A stretch of 64,000 nt of DNA from BRHc4a sp049323755 (GTDB lineage Bacteria > Bacillota > Desulfotomaculia > Desulfotomaculales > Desulfocucumaceae), in contig JBMOPE010000013.1 in assembly GCA_049323755.1 (NCBI GenBank), positions 19,414 through 83,413 of the forward strand. The letters are read 5' to 3'. The position numbers and the translations under genes were made by a program. Below, piece after piece: positions 42,050 through 50,081 of this stretch. Position 1 is the first letter of the stretch; each line of letters starts with the position of its first letter. The notes beneath the pieces were generated by a model that did no database searches, had not been told where the DNA came from, and saw only the letters and a program-made list of their open reading frames with translations.

Positions 42050-42928
42050 ATGGACGATAATGATAAAAAAAGTGACGATTACCAATTTGGAAACAACAAC
42101 CCACCTGAAGATGACATAAAAAACGAAACCGGAAAAAAGTCCTTTTTTAAAACTTTTGGGCCTGTTTTGGTTGTAATTGCTTTGCTGGGCAAGGTTATAA
42201 AGCCTCTTCTTGTGCTTTTGAAATTTAGCAAGTTCGGCGCCACCTTTATTTCAATGTTTGTTACAGTGATCGTTTACTCTCTTTTTTTTGGATGGAAATT
42301 TGCGTTGGGCTTTGTCATTTTGCTACTGATCCATGAAAACGGTCATATACTGGCGGCTAAAAAAATAGGCCTGCCTGTTTCCAAACCAATATTTATTCCC
42401 TTCGTGGGAGCTTTTATAAGTATGAAGGAAATGCCCAAAAGCGCCAGGCAGGAAGCAATAATAGGCGTGGGCGGACCTCTTTTAGGGGGACTTGCCTCAA
42501 TTGCATGCTTTTTCATATATGACATCTTTGATGAAACATACTGGCTGGCCCTTGGCTATGTCGGGTGCTTTCTAAACCTGTTTAACCTTGTTCCCCTGGG
42601 ATTTCTCGACGGAGGCAGGATAGCCACCGCTATATCCATTTGGCTATGGGTGCCCGGTGCAATTATTTTGGGTATCCTGGCCATTAAATTGGGAAGCCCC
42701 ATAGTTATTCTGGTTTTAATATTAGGACTTTTCGAGGGATACAAGGTATTTAAGAAAAGGCATAATCCTGAATCTCTTCAATACTACCAGATAGATCCCT
42801 CGTTCAGATTTAAAATGGGGATGGCCTACCTGCTGCTCGTTGCGGTGCTGGGCGCAGGGATGGGAATCTCCCTTGAAATTCTGGACAATATCAGACGGTT
42901 CGACGGTCCCGGTTACGGCTCCTTATAA
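42050..42928 (+). CDS. Site-2 protease family intramembrane metalloprotease
   Basis: A 292-residue M50-type membrane protease. A hydrophilic N-terminal tail (1-35) precedes about six membrane segments. The zinc helix has HENGH (an HExxH) in LLLIHENGHILAAKK, and the second signature is NLVPLGFLDGGR with the third ligand Asp. Such proteases cut membrane-bound regulators, for example pro-sigma or anti-sigma factors in sporulation or stress. CGGAGG precedes ATG by about 6 bases. Monocistronic. No PDZ domain seen. Confidence 0.9.
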   Translation: MDDNDKKSDDYQFGNNNPPEDDIKNETGKKSFFKTFGPVLVVIALLGKVIKPLLVLLKFSKFGATFISMFVTVIVYSLFFGWKFALGFVILLLIHENGHILAAKKIGLPVSKPIFIPFVGAFISMKEMPKSARQEAIIGVGGPLLGGLASIACFFIYDIFDETYWLALGYVGCFLNLFNLVPLGFLDGGRIATAISIWLWVPGAIILGILAIKLGSPIVILVLILGLFEGYKVFKKRHNPESLQYYQIDPSFRFKMGMAYLLLVAVLGAGMGISLEILDNIRRFDGPGYGSL

Positions 42929-42954
42929 GTAAATGCACTTTCATATACCATCAA

Positions 42955-42975
42955 GCCGGCATAGGCCGGCTTTTT
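42955..42975 (+). terminator. Intrinsic terminator after the site-2 protease
   Basis: gccggc (42955-42960) and gccggc (42965-42970) pair over the loop atag and are followed by TTTTT. Confidence 0.85.
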
Positions 42976-43103
42976 CCGTTTGTTCTATTTACGTTGCTGT
43001 ATAAGTTCTCTGGCTTTTGTAAACAAAATAAAAAATCCAACATATTTATAAACAAACTATCTATAACAGCTCGATTACAGGTAATTTAGGGAGGAGTGGT
43101 GCA

Positions 43104-43754
43104 GTGAAGGCCAGAAGCGTGAATAATGCCAAAGGAATTGATGTCTCTCACTGGCAGGGTAATATTAAATGGAGTCTTGTGAAAAATGACGGTATTTCCT
43201 TTGCCTTTATAAAGGCTACTGAAGGAGTTGATTACCTGGACCCGAAATTCTCAGTAAATCTGAAGGAGGCAAAAAAGGAGGGAATTCTTGTAGGAGCGTA
43301 TCATTTTTGCACCCCTTCCAGCGTTGAAGACGCTTTATGCGAGGCCAGTCATTTTATCAATGTTATTATCAAACACGGCGGATTTAATATCCTTGATTTG
43401 CCGCCAGTTATTGATATAGAGAAAGATGCAGGCCTTAACAGGGAACAGATATCGGAAATTGTCCATGCATGGACCAATAAAGTAAAAGAAGAGTCCGGCA
43501 TTCCGCCGGCTATATATTCATACTCATATTTTATCCAAACTTATCTGGACGAAAAACTGTCTTACTGCCCACTTTGGCTTGCACATTATGGCAGTAATCT
43601 GCCGTCCGAATGCTCCGGCTGGAAATCCTGGCTTTTTCTTCAATTCACAGACAAGGGAAAAGTAGGCGGAATTGATGGAAATATTGATCTCAATGAATTT
43701 GACGGAGATATATCCAAATTAAAATTATTATGTAGAAAATCCCTCCATCATTAA
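43104..43754 (+). CDS. GH25-family lysozyme (N-acetylmuramidase)
   Basis: A 216-residue glycoside hydrolase 25 domain. Catalytic-region motifs: KGIDVSHWQGNIKW at the N terminus, FAFIKATEGVDYLDP, GAYHFCTP and the acidic pair VIDIEKD. It cleaves the muramic acid-glucosamine bond of peptidoglycan. There is no signal peptide, so release needs lysis, mother-cell expression or a non-classical route. GTG start behind GGGAGGAG. Its last 4 bases overlap, tail to tail, the glucosaminidase gene. Confidence 0.92.
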   Translation: MKARSVNNAKGIDVSHWQGNIKWSLVKNDGISFAFIKATEGVDYLDPKFSVNLKEAKKEGILVGAYHFCTPSSVEDALCEASHFINVIIKHGGFNILDLPPVIDIEKDAGLNREQISEIVHAWTNKVKEESGIPPAIYSYSYFIQTYLDEKLSYCPLWLAHYGSNLPSECSGWKSWLFLQFTDKGKVGGIDGNIDLNEFDGDISKLKLLCRKSLHH

Positions 43755-44500
43755 GGCTGCTGTTGTTTTTTCATGTTAAGCACAACAGCGGCTAACTCTC
43801 CCCAGGTCACCCTTGCAGCCACCGGGTGTTTTTCAGTGATAAGCCCAAGCTCCTTCAACCTGTCGACAACATGCTGTTCAATATAATGGCTGTCTAAAAG
43901 ACCCAGTTTATCTACGACAACTGCGAGCATCTCTCTTGTTACAGGGCCTTTGGGAGAAGTTCCATCAAGTATTTTTTTATCTACTGCCTTTTTCCAGCTT
44001 GCCTTTGCCCAATCACTTACTGTGTCCACAAATCTGTTTACCTCAACTGGGATTTTAAAACCCTCCATAATACTGATAATTGATGACGCATAATTGGGAT
44101 CGGTGGCATATCCGGCTGACTGAAGCTTTCTGATATAATCCACAGGGTCTCCGGCGGCTGCAACAGCCGGTGCATATCGCTCATTTCCCCTTATAAATTC
44201 TGCATAATCCTTAAAAGACTCAGCGTAATTGTTGTATGCCCTGAACCTGCTTATCACCTCAATCCAATGCCCATCGTAATACTCTTTTGTAAGGACTACA
44301 ACATAACCAGCGGGCCCCTTCCCCTTTATGTTAAAGAGATTTTTGCTATCCCTTCCGGTATTTATGTCCCTTACTATAAACTTACCCCATCCGGTTTCAT
44401 GGGCAGATTGAGAAATCATAGAGGCTGCCGGCAAACCATAAACAAGCTGTGTCTCATATGCCCCAGGCATCAAATGGCTTATAAAATCTATTGGATTCAT
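43751..44500 (-). CDS. FlgJ-type glucosaminidase with C-terminal helical/SLH-like tail
   Basis: A 249-residue peptidoglycan hydrolase. Residues about 15-150 form the glucosaminidase domain (PAASMISQSAHETGWGKFIV with the catalytic Glu, NLFNIKGKGP, SFKDYAEFI, GYATDPNYAS). The C-terminal 100 residues (WAKASWKKAVDKKILDGTSP, PVTREMLAVVVDKLG) resemble S-layer-homology-like repeats. No signal peptide is evident. It converges with a GH25 lysozyme, making a pair of wall hydrolases with different bond specificity. Confidence 0.88.
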   Translation of the reverse strand: MNPIDFISHLMPGAYETQLVYGLPAASMISQSAHETGWGKFIVRDINTGRDSKNLFNIKGKGPAGYVVVLTKEYYDGHWIEVISRFRAYNNYAESFKDYAEFIRGNERYAPAVAAAGDPVDYIRKLQSAGYATDPNYASSIISIMEGFKIPVEVNRFVDTVSDWAKASWKKAVDKKILDGTSPKGPVTREMLAVVVDKLGLLDSHYIEQHVVDRLKELGLITEKHPVAARVTWGELAAVVLNMKKQQQP

Positions 44501-44721
44501 ATCAGCTTCCCCCCTGATATCATTGAACGGTCAACTAATTTACACGATATACTATGTTAAACTATAGCTTATTCGTTCCGGGTAGCATTCAAATTAACTC
44601 TGAGAGACATAAATACCGCCGTAAAACATTTTACCCAAAGAGAGCGGTGGTTTGGCTCCGGATGAGCATAAAACTTGCGTCATTCAAGAATAATATTGTT
44701 ATCAAGGCTTGGAGGGAGCAT

Positions 44722-45198
44722 ATGGAAAATCTTGTTTGGGCCACAATGCTTTGGGTACTGGTACTATTATTGGTACCACTGGAGCGAATAAAACAACTCT
44801 GGCCTGTGGCGGTCATAACTATGCTCTGGTTTTTTTCAGTAAACTATTTCTTCATAAACTGGGGATACTATCGCTTTACCCATATCATAATTTCCTTTCT
44901 GGGAGTTCCTCTTATTCAAAATCTGGGTGGAGCCGCAGGCGGAATATTACTGATGAACTGGATGCGGCCGAGCCCACTGATTAAAATTTTTATAGTGGTG
45001 CTGGCCGCGGCATTTTTTAACTTGTCAGAATATGTTTTCAGGTTATTCGGGGCCTTTGTATACGGAAACGGCTTTAATCCGCTATTAAGCTTCATACTTC
45101 ATCTGGCAATGATTTCTATACTTGTATGGCTATGCCTGGCGGTTGTTGGAGAAGAAAAAATATATAACAGTCAGAGAAAGACAAGGTTTATAAGGTAA
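44722..45198 (+). CDS. CBO0543-family membrane protein
   Basis: A 158-residue protein with about five hydrophobic segments, beginning MENLVWATMLWVLVLLLVPL. The motif NYFFINWGYYRFTHIIISFLG is what I recall of the CBO0543 family, membrane proteins of unknown function in spore-formers. I chose ATG 44722, behind GGAGGG by 6 bases, over the longer open frame that begins at 44554. No operon partner. Confidence 0.65.
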   Translation: MENLVWATMLWVLVLLLVPLERIKQLWPVAVITMLWFFSVNYFFINWGYYRFTHIIISFLGVPLIQNLGGAAGGILLMNWMRPSPLIKIFIVVLAAAFFNLSEYVFRLFGAFVYGNGFNPLLSFILHLAMISILVWLCLAVVGEEKIYNSQRKTRFIR

Positions 45199-45229
45199 AG
45201 AGAGAGCCCGCCAGGGCTCTCTCTTTTAT
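45198..45229. terminator. Bidirectional terminator between the CBO0543-like gene and hcp
   Basis: aagagagagccc (45198-45209) pairs perfectly with gggctctctctt (45214-45225) over the loop gcca, followed by TTTATT rightward. It can serve the two convergent genes, although the leftward U tract is weaker. Confidence 0.8.
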
Positions 45230-45239
45230 TCTGTCGCTC

Positions 45240-46883
45240 TTAATGTGTTTTATTAAGTATCGCAGCCAGGTCCTCATCAGGGGTTGTTATAGGCTTGATA
45301 TTAAAATTCTTAACAAGAACGTCCAGCACGTTTGGCGATATAAAGGCCGGCAGGCTGGGGCCTAATCTTATATCCTTTATGCCCAGATGCAGAAGCGTAA
45401 GCAGTATGGCTACGGCTTTTTGCTCATACCAGGACAAAACCATGTGCAGGGGCAAATCATTCACTTCACAGTCGAACGCCTTTGCCAGGGCAAGGGCAAT
45501 CTGAATTGCTGAGTAGGCATCATTGCACTGCCCTATGTCTACAAGGCGCGGTATTCCCTCAATATCGCCAAGTTTTAAATCAAAGAAGCGGAACTTACCA
45601 CAGGCAAGGGTTAAAACCACAGAGTCCTTTGGCACTTTTTGTACAAACTCGGTGAAATAGTTACGCCCCGGCTTTGCCCCGTCACAGCCCGCCACCAGGA
45701 AAAAGTGCTTTATTGCCCCCCGCTTTACCGCGTCAATAATCTTGTCCGACACCCCGAAAAGCGCGCTGCGGCCAAAGCCAACCATTACTGTCCCCTTGTC
45801 CTCCTCCGATGGGAAGCCTTCCATTTCCAGGGCCTTTTCTATAACCGGGCCATACTGGCCGTTTTCCACGTGCCTTACACCCGGCCAGCCCACCAGCCCG
45901 GTGCTGAAAATATTGTTAAGGTATGCTTCCTGGGGCTCCTGAAGGCAGTTGGTGGTCATAAGAATGGCGCCGGGGAAGGTGGGAAACTCTTTTTTCTGGT
46001 TCTGCCAGGCCGTGCCGAAGTGCCCGTATAAGTGCCTGTGCTTCTTGAGGCCCGGGTATCCATGGGCCGGAAGCATCTCACCGTGGGTATATATATTGAT
46101 GTCCTTACCCTCGGTCTGCTTCAGAAGGTCGGAAAGGTCCTTCAGGTCGTGGCCTGATACCAGTATGCACTTCCCCTTTTTATGCCCCAGGGGAACTTCG
46201 GTGGGCACCGGGTGTCCAAAGGAGTCGGTGTTTGCCTTGTCAAGCAGCTCAAGGGTACGAAGATTGATTTCACCACACTTTAACACCATTTTCAGCCAGT
46301 CGTCCATGGTGATATTTTTATCTGCCAGGGCTGCCAGTCCCTCATGGATAAAGGCGTAAACCTTATCGTCCTCCTGTCCCAGCACACGGGCATGATCTGC
46401 ATATGCCGCCACACCCTTTATTCCGTATACAAGTATTGTCTGAAGAGACTGTATGTCCTGGTCGGCATCGCGGTCTATAATAAGACCCATGTCCTCCCCC
46501 TGCCTGGTTAATTCCTTCAGGTCGGCGGCCGGTTTAAAACCTGCCGAGGGGTCGGTAAAATCAGCCTTCCCGCCTGCCTGCCGCACTTTATCCCTTAGCT
46601 TGTCTCTGAGATCAGTACATTGTGTGATTAGCGGCAGGAACCGCTCCGGGTCAAAATCAACATTGGTAAGAGTTGAAAAAACTGCCCTCGCAGTAAATCT
46701 GTTGACCTCAGGGTCTACTATCCCGACCCGTCTGCCCTCGTTTGCAAAAAGGGACAGCCCCTTAACTGCATGAAGGAGAAGATCCTGAAGGGCTGATACT
46801 TCGGGAGTCTTCCCGCAGACACCGGCCACGGTGCAGGCGAACCCCTTTGCGGTTTGCTCACACTGGTTACAAAACATTCCCAT
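45240..46883 (-). CDS. hcp: Hybrid-cluster protein (hydroxylamine reductase)
   Basis: A 547-residue cytoplasmic iron-sulfur/oxygen protein. The N-terminal cysteine set MFCNQCEQTAKGFACTVAG binds the [4Fe-4S] cluster. Hybrid-cluster ligands are in CGEINLRTLELLDKANT, TNCLQEPQEAY, LVAGCDGAKPGRNYFTEF, LTLACGKFRFFDL and the C-terminal SWYEQKAVAILLTLL. It reduces nitric oxide or hydroxylamine and protects from nitrosative stress. AAGGAG lies about 9 bases before ATG 46883, so I excluded eight upstream codons. No hcr reductase is adjacent. Class I/II length. Confidence 0.96.
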   Translation of the reverse strand: MGMFCNQCEQTAKGFACTVAGVCGKTPEVSALQDLLLHAVKGLSLFANEGRRVGIVDPEVNRFTARAVFSTLTNVDFDPERFLPLITQCTDLRDKLRDKVRQAGGKADFTDPSAGFKPAADLKELTRQGEDMGLIIDRDADQDIQSLQTILVYGIKGVAAYADHARVLGQEDDKVYAFIHEGLAALADKNITMDDWLKMVLKCGEINLRTLELLDKANTDSFGHPVPTEVPLGHKKGKCILVSGHDLKDLSDLLKQTEGKDINIYTHGEMLPAHGYPGLKKHRHLYGHFGTAWQNQKKEFPTFPGAILMTTNCLQEPQEAYLNNIFSTGLVGWPGVRHVENGQYGPVIEKALEMEGFPSEEDKGTVMVGFGRSALFGVSDKIIDAVKRGAIKHFFLVAGCDGAKPGRNYFTEFVQKVPKDSVVLTLACGKFRFFDLKLGDIEGIPRLVDIGQCNDAYSAIQIALALAKAFDCEVNDLPLHMVLSWYEQKAVAILLTLLHLGIKDIRLGPSLPAFISPNVLDVLVKNFNIKPITTPDEDLAAILNKTH

Positions 46884-46977
46884 GACATCAAACTCCTTAG
46901 AAATCAAAATGTAAATCCTTTTGAATTATATAAAAATAAATTCTCCCAAATCACCTAACATTATGCCTTATAATAAT

Positions 46978-47039
46978 AGTCGTCGGACGTAAGACGTCAG
47001 GAAATAAAGATTCTAATTTAGGGTAGTAATCTGACGACT
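46978..47039. repeat. Small imperfect inverted repeat
   Basis: agtcgtcgga (46978-46987) and tctgacgact (47030-47039) are inverted copies with one mismatch, and gacgtaagacgtc lies just inside. The interior block ttctaatttagggt also occurs at the end of dispersed repeat copy A near 10115. It may be another short mobile repeat. Confidence 0.4.
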
Positions 47040-47074
47040 GCTTACCGAATTGGCCAGTTGACAGCCGGAAAAGT

Positions 47075-47096
47075 AAAACCGCCAAAAGGCGGTTTT
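47075..47096 (-). terminator. Intrinsic terminator of the AraC/GyrI gene
   Basis: aaaaccgcc/ggcggtttt (47075-47083, 47088-47096) is a perfect 9-bp stem; read leftward it ends in TTTTACTTTT. Confidence 0.8.
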
Positions 47097-47121
47097 GGAG
47101 GCTGTTTAATTATCACATCTC

Positions 47122-48105
47122 TTAAAGAGGTCTGACCGGCACACATATATCAACAATATGCTTATTCTCCGGGTGATCCTTGGGGTCATTATGGCACATC
47201 TCAAAGCAGGGGCGGTCATCAGGCTGATACCCGCTTTCAGGAAGCCACTGGCTAAATACCAGGTCCCACGCCTCCTGATACTGGTCAGCAGCAAGCTCAA
47301 ATCTGGCAAAGGCGTACTTTCCGCCAGGAACAAGCATCTTTCCTATTTCACCCTCTACAGGAGTTCCCTCCGGTATAGTGACACAAACACTTACCCTCAG
47401 ATTATTCTCCTCTGTAATTTCGGGATTGTCATGATATATTGCCAATACCCTTGTGTCGGGGGAGCTCAAAAGCCCCCTGGGGCCGGCCCACCTCATAAGC
47501 TTTCCGAAAAGGTTTTCGAAAAGCGCGCTGTCCCCCTTATAGGGGCCTATGTGGCGAACATAAGCCACGTGGAAATCCGGAATTTCCTTAACCTCGATTT
47601 GGACTGACCTGTCATTTTTCATGTTAATCACCCTCCATGTTTGATTTACAACATCAATATACCAGGAGGGTAAATCAAAGTCTTTTCCAGTGTTGCTCAG
47701 CCTTTTGCTTCCCTTGTCATCTATTTTGCAATTCTTGCGGTCCCGCAGATATCCGCCTGACCTCCACTGGCTGGCAGACATATCAAAGGCTTCCTTAAAG
47801 GCCCTGGCAAATGTTGCAGGACTTGAGAATCCACACCCCATAGCAATTTCGGTAATACTTTTCCTGGGATTGTTAATTAGCTGGTCGGCGGCTTTTTCAA
47901 CACGCAGCCTGCCTATGTATTGATTAAGGGTCTCTCCGACTATTCCCCTGAAAATCCTGTGAAAATGGTACGGGGAAAAGCTGGCGACCCCGGCAAGAGT
48001 ACCAAGAGACAAATCTTCTCCAAGGTTGCTTTCGATATAGTCAATAACCCGGTTTATTCTTGCCACATATTCATCCCTTAAATATTTCTTTCCTTTCTCG
48101 TCCAT
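47122..48105 (-). CDS. AraC-family regulator with C-terminal GyrI-like effector domain
   Basis: A 327-residue transcription factor. Residues about 12-110 carry two helix-turn-helix motifs (LSLGTLAGVASFSPYHFHRIFR and SITEIAMGCGFSSPATFARAFK). Residues about 165-327 are a GyrI/SbmC-like small-molecule-binding domain (VKEIPDFHVAYVRHIGPY, the ending HIVDICVPVRP). The plan matches Rob/TipA-like regulators of multidrug or stress responses. No obvious target gene is adjacent. ATG start. Confidence 0.9.
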   Translation of the reverse strand: MDEKGKKYLRDEYVARINRVIDYIESNLGEDLSLGTLAGVASFSPYHFHRIFRGIVGETLNQYIGRLRVEKAADQLINNPRKSITEIAMGCGFSSPATFARAFKEAFDMSASQWRSGGYLRDRKNCKIDDKGSKRLSNTGKDFDLPSWYIDVVNQTWRVINMKNDRSVQIEVKEIPDFHVAYVRHIGPYKGDSALFENLFGKLMRWAGPRGLLSSPDTRVLAIYHDNPEITEENNLRVSVCVTIPEGTPVEGEIGKMLVPGGKYAFARFELAADQYQEAWDLVFSQWLPESGYQPDDRPCFEMCHNDPKDHPENKHIVDICVPVRPL

Positions 48106-48267
48106 GTACAGGTCAAACCCCTTAGAATAATATCCAACGGTGGAATTATTCTTTGGCTATGTGAAATATCCTTCCGTAATATTATTTAAAACCCGGGTAA
48201 TCAACTGTAAAGCTATATTAGTTTACCATCTCATCACCCCCTGTTAATAAAATGAGAGGAGTTGGCT

Positions 48268-48951
48268 TTACATTTTTTTTATCCGGTCATAAAAAAGCAA
48301 TAAAAAACCGGCCGTAGTAAGCTGCGCCCGGGGTAACAAAGACTGTGTGGCCCTGTGATAGCCCTCTGTTGAGTTATTATCCACCATTGGATAATATTCT
48401 TTTGCAAATCTTGCATTTTCTACAATCCAGTCTTCTGGATTATAAGAAATGTCATAAATCCCCTTGCTGTCCACCCTGTATTCGAGCTTCCTTTTTCCAG
48501 CCCAGTCCTCATAATGCTGATGCCCGCAAAAAACCTTGCATGAGGCGTGGTGGGGAACGCATAAATCCTGAACAAGGTGAACGGCAGCGCCCAGTAAAAA
48601 CATGGATTGGTAGTGCTTCTTGTTTTTCCACATTTCCAATGCCCTTAAGAAGAATTCAGAGCACTTTTTCGCAGCGTTGGGCCAAAACCATATTCCCGAA
48701 CCATTATAGGGGTCGTAGTAGTGGCAGGCGCTCTTAAGACCGCTGTCAACCCACAATACCCCGTTATTCAGTTGTTCGGAGAACATATTAAACAGGTGAG
48801 CTGATCTGCTATTGCCGTCGTTTAAAACTATCTGCACTCCCTGTTTAATAAGAAAAGAATGGGTCCCCTCTAAAATCCAGGGAATGTGCTCTTCGGTGGC
48901 AGGTGCATTCCTCTTTAGCAATACTGCCGTACTCAACAAAACCACCTCCAA
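48268..48951 (-). CDS. Zinc-dependent phospholipase C family protein
   Basis: A 227-residue all-helical protein. Zinc-site features: HIPWILEGTHSFLIKQG near the N terminus, SACHYYDPYNGSG, LLGAAVHLVQDLCVPHHAS and HQHYEDWAGK. This is the Zn_dep_PLPC family (alpha-toxin/PC-PLC-like). True secreted enzymes begin with a signal peptide and a mature N-terminal Trp ligand; here about 20 residues precede HIPW and no clear signal peptide is seen, so secretion is doubtful. It could act inside the cell or in spores. Confidence 0.8.
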   Translation of the reverse strand: MEVVLLSTAVLLKRNAPATEEHIPWILEGTHSFLIKQGVQIVLNDGNSRSAHLFNMFSEQLNNGVLWVDSGLKSACHYYDPYNGSGIWFWPNAAKKCSEFFLRALEMWKNKKHYQSMFLLGAAVHLVQDLCVPHHASCKVFCGHQHYEDWAGKRKLEYRVDSKGIYDISYNPEDWIVENARFAKEYYPMVDNNSTEGYHRATQSLLPRAQLTTAGFLLLFYDRIKKM

Positions 48952-49184
48952 ACCGGCTTTCTCTTATTATCCGACAATATTGTAAAATAACGGCTAAGAG
49001 CCTATTAATAAACAAAAATATTTATTTAATTTATTTTTAAGTTTTATTAAGAAACGTAAAACCATTATTAATGCCCCGGAAATAAGGATAGAACGACCCT
49101 TCCTTAACACTGTCTTAATTTATTTTGACTTTATTTTTAACACCGACACTATAGAATAAAAACATACCAGGGAGGTGCAGATGG

Positions 49185-49373
49185 ATGCAAACCATGCTGG
49201 AAGACAAGGTATTTGATGCTTTTGCCAGTGAAATTTACGATATTAGAAAAAAACTTGAGGAAGTCGATGATCCAAGGGCCGCCAGAAAGTTATTCAGAAG
49301 AATAAAAGAGTTAAAAAGCCTGCAATTCTGGCATCTAAGCCCATCAAAAAGAGAGGATATTCTGAAGCTTTAG
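49185..49373 (+). CDS. Small helical protein, tandem paralogue 1
   Basis: A 62-residue charged protein, two predicted helices. The core VDDPRAARKLFRRIKELKSL then QFW and PSKRE is shared with the gene at 49693. GGGAGGTGCAG lies before ATG. No family recognised. A TTGACT-like hexamer lies upstream near 49129. The pair may be small regulators or coat-associated peptides; no evidence favours either. Confidence 0.65.
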   Translation: MQTMLEDKVFDAFASEIYDIRKKLEEVDDPRAARKLFRRIKELKSLQFWHLSPSKREDILKL

Positions 49374-49469
49374 ACAGGATATGTAAATACATCATATAGG
49401 TTTCCGTATTGTTTCTAACATAAGATTAGACGTGCAAATTTTTACTTTGCTATACTAACCATTAGAGAA

Positions 49470-49489
49470 TGGCCGCCTTATGGCGGCCA
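49470..49489 (+). terminator. Hairpin between the two small paralogues
   Basis: tggccgcc (49470-49477) pairs perfectly with ggcggcca (49482-49489). The sequence after it (cctgcttttgg) is only weakly T-rich. The rest of the 300-bp space between the two genes is AT-rich and shows no gene. Confidence 0.5.
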
Positions 49490-49692
49490 CCTGCTTTTGG
49501 ATTATAGTTTCTTTTAATCATTAAACGATTTTAACAAGAAGCAAAACTTATAGTTACTATCACAAAGTTTTATACTACTCCGAACGCCTTTAGTAATGCA
49601 CTTCCTGACCTTATTGCAAAAAATGTGTCTTAAAGTTGACTGTTATTTTTTATTCTATAATATTAAAATAAATGCAGGGGAGGTGCAGTGAT

Positions 49693-49878
49693 ATGCATAT
49701 GATACCGGAAAACACAGAAATTGATACTTTTACCAAAGAAATTTACCAATTAAGAAAACAACTTGAAAAGGTCGATGATCCTGCAGACGCACGGAAGTTA
49801 TTTAAAAAAATAAGAGAGTTGAAAAGCCTTCAATTCTGGCAAATAATCCCTTCAAAGAGAGAGGGAGGAAGTAACTAA
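49693..49878 (+). CDS. Small helical protein, tandem paralogue 2
   Basis: A 61-residue protein aligned over most of its length with the gene at 49185: EIYQLRKQLEKVDDP, ARKLFKKIRELKSLQFW, PSKRE. I took ATG 49693, since GGGGAGG lies 9 bases ahead; the upstream ATG at 49672 lies before that site. A TTGACT hexamer near 49634 and a TATAAT-like box near 49655 may form its promoter. Each copy has its own ribosome site and probably its own promoter. Function unknown. Confidence 0.65.
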   Translation: MHMIPENTEIDTFTKEIYQLRKQLEKVDDPADARKLFKKIRELKSLQFWQIIPSKREGGSN

Positions 49879-50081
49879 ATCTTAAATGTTTTAAAATGCC
49901 GGCAGGCTATCCATAAACTGGTTAAGCATACCTAGTAAAGACTCTACATTCATTGTAATGGTTTTACCGTTTAACAACGCTGTGAACTGCTCATTCTGAA
50001 GTGATGTATTCTATCTCTCAGCGATAACCTGCCGGGCCCTCATGAATGACTTTTATTGTACCCTATCTACCTGTAATTTTA

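Noticed and set aside
44554..44721. N-terminal extension of the CBO0543-like gene
   Set aside because: The extension is hydrophilic and irregular, and GGAGGG sits directly before the inner ATG at 44722.
49891..50012. Leftward open stretch ending MNVESLLGMLNQFMDSLPAF
   Set aside because: It is open for about 40 codons but has no start codon with a ribosome site and no recognised family; could be a remnant, evidence too thin.
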